Source: Botryococcus braunii
Lineage: Eukaryota; Chlorophyta; Trebouxiophyceae
NCBI GenBank assembly: GCA_002005505.1
Contig: KV908419.1
Coordinates: 300,592-313,091 of the forward strand
Reading direction: 5' to 3'
DNA: 12,500 nucleotides
Below the pieces are notes generated by a model that saw only the letters and a list, made by a program, of their open reading frames with translations, was not told where the DNA came from and searched no databases. Position 1 is the first letter of the stretch; every line of letters begins with the position of its first letter. Shown in pieces: positions 1 through 12,500 of the stretch. Both the position numbers and the translations under genes were made by a program.

Positions 1-558
1 TTTGGCCAACAGAGGAAAGCCTCCTCAATACGAATTGGGAAAGGTTTTGACCCCTTTTGGCTTCTCTGCTGTTTGCTGGTTCTGGGCGTCTTGTGCCTGC
101 ATCTGAGCCTTATGGGCTGCAGTTCTTTCAGTGTCAGACGGGTAGGTCTGCAAAGGTTAAAAGCATTTATGCGCCTTATTTATCCGTCTATTTTCTTGTG
201 TAAGGTGTCATTCCCCTTCACATCAACAGCATGATGAGATGAGCAGAGGCCGTGGCATTCACTCCTGAAGCCACCATGAAATTGGGTGACCAAAAAAGAA
301 TGTGGCGGTGGGCGTCACGCTGGCAGTTTTGTGTGCCCTGGTGCTGTAGCATCATGGCCCCATGGCCCGTTTTCGACTGCATGATCTTTGTGTAGATTCC
401 AGTGATTCAAGGATGGCTGTTGCTTTTTGTTGTCCCAGATTTGTCTTGCTAGGGTATTCGTGAAGAATGGCAAACTAGACTGTATCCAATGGTGGCCAAA
501 TGTGGGGAATTAGACTGTATCCAATGGTGGCGAAATGTGGGGAATTTATGGTTGTCAG
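1..558. other. Upstream part of the NIPA-like gene, mostly intron
   Basis: This stretch precedes the first exon I can support. The first zinc module of the family should lie before exon 559-662, but I see no H-x3-C-P-W reading here, so that module is probably outside the window. One weak candidate for the end of the preceding exon is 1-43: the frame starting at base 2 reads LANRGKPPQYELGK and stops at AAG|gttttg in phase 0, which matches the phase-0 start at 559. The donor is poor and the peptide has no recognisable motif, so this is only a suggestion. A 35-bp tandem duplication lies at 476-545. Nothing else was recognised. Confidence 0.4.
476..545. repeat. 35-bp tandem duplication
   Basis: Two adjacent 35-bp copies, 476-510 and 511-545, each beginning TAGACTGTATCC and ending TGTGGGGAAT, differ at a single base (GGCCAAATG versus GGCGAAATG). 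The array ends 13 bp before the inferred exon start at 559, so it lies in the polypyrimidine/branch-point neighbourhood of that acceptor. The near identity implies a recent duplication. Confidence 0.95.
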
Positions 559-6863
<6,305 letters not shown>

Positions 6864-8411
6864 GCGAGCCGAACGAGGATCCCATGTTTTCCGTGGGTGG
6901 TGAGCCCATTAGTTGAGGTCATAGGAGGCATTGCCTTGATGAGATTTGGTCGAGTTGACGGCTTAGGCCGTTGGTACTGGTAGGTGCTGCTGAGTATTGA
7001 GTAATGTGTAATGACGAATGACCCCATGCCGCCCAGACAATTTGGGTTCAGGGCCATGGCCAATATATGTTGAATGGCCATTGAACTTGTACACCGGTGG
7101 ACTGAATTGCTAATTGACAGTCAATGCATCATGATTCTTTTTGGATTCCGCGATGCAAGATGATAATTGTCCGACCGATGGCGTCCTGGGACTCTTGATC
7201 CGTCATGCAAACTGTTGATACGTGTGGGTGAAGTTTCGCTTGGGTCATATTGATCATATGACGATGTTTATGCTGTCAGCTGTGCAGTTTCAACTCTTCC
7301 AATCCACCAAAGTTTTCGAGGCCGCTGCTTCCAAATATCTGATGGATCGATCCTGCCGGGACTATCTTATACTGCATACATGCCTTACCATAGTGTGGGC
7401 GTGGGAGGTTGGCCCTGTCAAATGAGGTTTCCCAGCTTGGTACCCGTCCCCCCTGAGGTGGAGTTTGGTGTGAGGTGGGGGGGGGGGGGTGGGGGTATGG
7501 GGTACTGTGCGTCAACGTCTTATATGTAGTTCTTCTGGCCATGGGGGGAAAGGGCTGGACCACGTCGTTTCAATAAGGCTATGTTCTCGGCAATATTAGG
7601 TGAGCTGCTTCATCCATGCAGGAAAACACTCGCCCACTGCCTTCCTGACTGAACAAGCTCTGATGCAATCCGATGTGATGCAATCCGGAAAGGGATTTGT
7701 TACCTTTCGTCTCGATACACGCAGATGATCGAAACAGGTAGATGGCATTGACGGCATGGCATTTTCCGGTCCAATTGAATTTACAGAAGGTGCCCCTTCG
7801 ACATGGGTTGCTTACGTGCATCATTTTTTCCACTTATTGGGCTAGTCAGGCATTGCGAGCTGTGAGGCTACAGGGTTGGGGACGTGTGTGCATGTGTGCG
7901 TGCCTACATGCGGAGGGGTATGAAGGGCGGCGGCCGACGCCTCCAAAAGCAGAGTCACTACACCAAGTTCGTGCATATTTTGTGACACGCTCCCTACACC
8001 CAAGCCCCCTCTCCTGCCACTGATTCCACTGACGGTGCGCAAATGTAAATTGCTGTAGGGGGTCATACTGGATTCTGAGCTATCCACGAACCGTTCGTAG
8101 TTGTGAACAAGGCGTGTGTGGTCGGGAATGAACCCTTGTTAGGAAGCAGTGAGGCATGCATTGTTACCAGCGATGAGCACTGCTGAGTAGAGCTCCCCGC
8201 TTGCACACGATCCTCGCCTCCAAAGTGCACATCCGCTGGAAACGTTGTCTCTGCTTTCTGCAAAATTAACATGCCTCTTCAACCCGCCGAATCGATATGC
8301 AATGGGGCTCTCAGCTGTCTCACCAGCATTACCCAACCAGAGCTGATGATTTATAAATGTGGAAAATATAACATTATTTAATCGGACGTTGCTCCACGCA
8401 CGCATTAATAT
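6864..8411. other. Intergenic region, 3' flank of the NIPA-like gene
   Basis: No convincing coding exon on either strand: the short open frames lack family motifs and coherent splice sites. Small features: TGTAA at 7007-7011, about 144 bp after the stop, which is the usual green-algal polyadenylation signal but common by chance; two 10-bp palindromes, GGCCATGGCC at 7052-7061 and AATGGCCATT at 7073-7082, with ATATAT between; a 13-G run at 7477-7489; and a 12-bp repeat TGATGCAATCCG at 7661-7672 and 7677-7688. Confidence 0.6.
7007..7011 (+). terminator. Possible polyadenylation signal TGTAA
   Basis: TGTAA is the common chlorophyte poly(A) signal and lies about 144 bp downstream of the NIPA-like stop codon, a normal 3' UTR distance. 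A five-base motif occurs often by chance, so support is weak. Confidence 0.25.
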
Positions 8412-8412
8412 G

Positions 8413-8545
<133 letters not shown>

Positions 8546-8847
8546 ATGCGCACGTACGTACATGATTGAATGCTATGTCTGTGGTACAGAAAGGATTGAA
8601 AGCCTCCTAGAAATTATGTTTTTCCATCTGTGAGTGCAAGAATGACGCTGGAACACATGAAGGACCCGCTTCAGTTTCTTCTGAAGCCTCTTTGAGGACC
8701 CAACGCTAGAATGGACAGCGATCTTTTTTGTCCGGGATGAGCAGCATATGCTTCGGTTTGACATACTCTGTTTGGGCGGAAGCCAGGCGTTCTGCGGTTG
8801 CGGTTGCAATTGCTTACATGGATAGAGATGGGTGAGGACGCGGGACA

Positions 8848-8931
8848 GGGGCGAGTCGCCTTGAGGAGGCCCCTGGGCCTGCTGCACAGGAGAGGGTTGG
8901 GTTGAGGGGCGAGCCGCCTTGAGGGGGCCCC
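8848..8931. repeat. Pair of 26-bp GC-rich direct repeats
   Basis: Copies at 8848-8873 and 8906-8931, 58 bp apart start to start, agree at 24 of 26 bases (GGGGCGAG, then T or C, CGCCTTGAGG, A or G, GGCCCC). Each copy begins GGGGC and ends GCCCC, so each can fold into a short hairpin. It could be a fragment of a dispersed repeat or a regulatory pair; nothing here decides. Confidence 0.9.
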
Positions 8932-9118
8932 GGATCCATATGTTTTCTTCCTTCCCTGCTGCTAAGGCATTCGTGCATCTGCCTTTACTCCTGCTTGAGC
9001 AAACTTGCTTCTACTTCTTCAGTCCGAAACGTTATCGGCTGCCACGTCGAGTTTGATCACGCTCCGACGCTTTAGTGAAAACGTGAGCGGCTGTCCTATA
9101 ATTGCACCGGCCAAGGTA

Positions 9119-9138
9119 CTGCCTGCACGTGCAGGCAG
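9119..9138. promoter_or_regulatory. 20-bp perfect palindrome centred on a CACGTG G-box
   Basis: CTGCCTGCACGTGCAGGCAG equals its own reverse complement. Its centre, CACGTG at 9126-9131, is the canonical G-box/E-box bound by plant and algal bZIP and bHLH factors. It lies 258 bp upstream of the inferred transporter ATG. The palindrome is seen directly; a promoter role is inference. Confidence 0.5.
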
Positions 9139-9395
9139 GTCGCATCTGAACGTGCAAGCAATTTTGGAACATCATTGTATGTTTCAAACAGTAAATTTTT
9201 AGGCCGCGGTGGTCATATCATCTCTACTTTCCAAATGCGCTTTGCGCTGTGCATGACAAGATCACTGGCCACAGGCCGGCCTAGATTGCACGGCTAGCGC
9301 CAAGGTTTTTCACCTTTGTTTACAACGGTTCAAATATTGCCTGAGATTGCACTAAAAATTAGCTACCGATAGGGGATCGCAACAGTTTCTCAACG

Positions 9396-12275
<2,880 letters not shown>

Positions 12276-12380
12276 GTCATCCTCTGGGTCTTCAGAATGC
12301 CTCCTCCTTCCTTCTCAAATCCCTTGCCCTGCCGGGTTTGCATCTGGCCGCAACACACAGATATTTGCACAGCACCGCCG

Positions 12381-12500
<120 letters not shown>

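Larger units (their letters stand above)
8546..9395. other. Region upstream of the sulfate transporter, no gene recognised
   Basis: No open frame with family features on either strand. It holds the 26-bp direct repeats at 8848-8931 and the palindrome at 9119-9138. The first exon or 5' UTR of the transporter must begin somewhere in the right part of this stretch. CTATAATT at about 9096 is a possible TATA-like element but is unsupported otherwise. Confidence 0.55.

Noticed and set aside
8573..8887. 104-codon minus-strand frame
   Set aside because: Biased composition without domains, no neighbours to splice to, and overlaps the GC-rich repeats.

Overview
The window comes from a nuclear eukaryotic genome, most likely a green alga. 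The evidence is GT-AG introns, a plant/algal-type SULTR sulfate transporter, a NIPA/ZC3HC1-type protein whose two C-terminal motifs resemble the plant homologues, and very long dinucleotide microsatellites inside introns. The species cannot be fixed from sequence alone. Long open frames made of SLSL, RERE, CVCV or THTH are translations of (CT)n, (GA)n, (TG)n and (CA)n and are not genes.

Two multi-exon genes lie in tandem on the + strand. Gene 1 (about 559-6863, 5' end beyond the left edge) is reconstructed here from eight exons whose splice phases all agree: 559-662, 1108-1274, 2659-2871, 3442-3615, 4101-4247, 4909-5038, 5821-5934 and 6665-6863. It encodes the C-terminal 415 or so residues of a NIPA/ZC3HC1 (C3HC/BIR-like zinc finger) protein. 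In animals and yeast this family sits at the nuclear basket of the nuclear pore. The second zinc module is complete: CGW, then C-x2-C, then H-x3-C-P-W. The last half of that motif was recovered only by joining two exons 730 bp apart. The loop inside the zinc module carries six FG dipeptides in roughly 85 residues, like an FG nucleoporin. This is the most interesting feature of the window.

Gene 2 (9396 to beyond the right edge) encodes the N-terminal half of a SulP/SLC26-type proton-coupled sulfate transporter. Five exons give a serine-rich cytosolic N-terminus followed by the first membrane helices; the remaining helices and the expected STAS domain lie outside the window.

About 2.5 kb separates the genes. 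It holds no convincing coding exon, one (CA)n(GC)n array, a pair of 26-bp direct repeats and, 258 bp before the transporter ATG, a perfect 20-bp palindrome centred on a CACGTG G-box. Every intron longer than about 700 bp, and most over 500 bp, contains a microsatellite or a purine/G-rich block. The TG arrays share a polarity on the TG strand: GC-rich at the 5' side, and often a pure G run at the 3' side. The two genes have no obvious functional link beyond adjacency.
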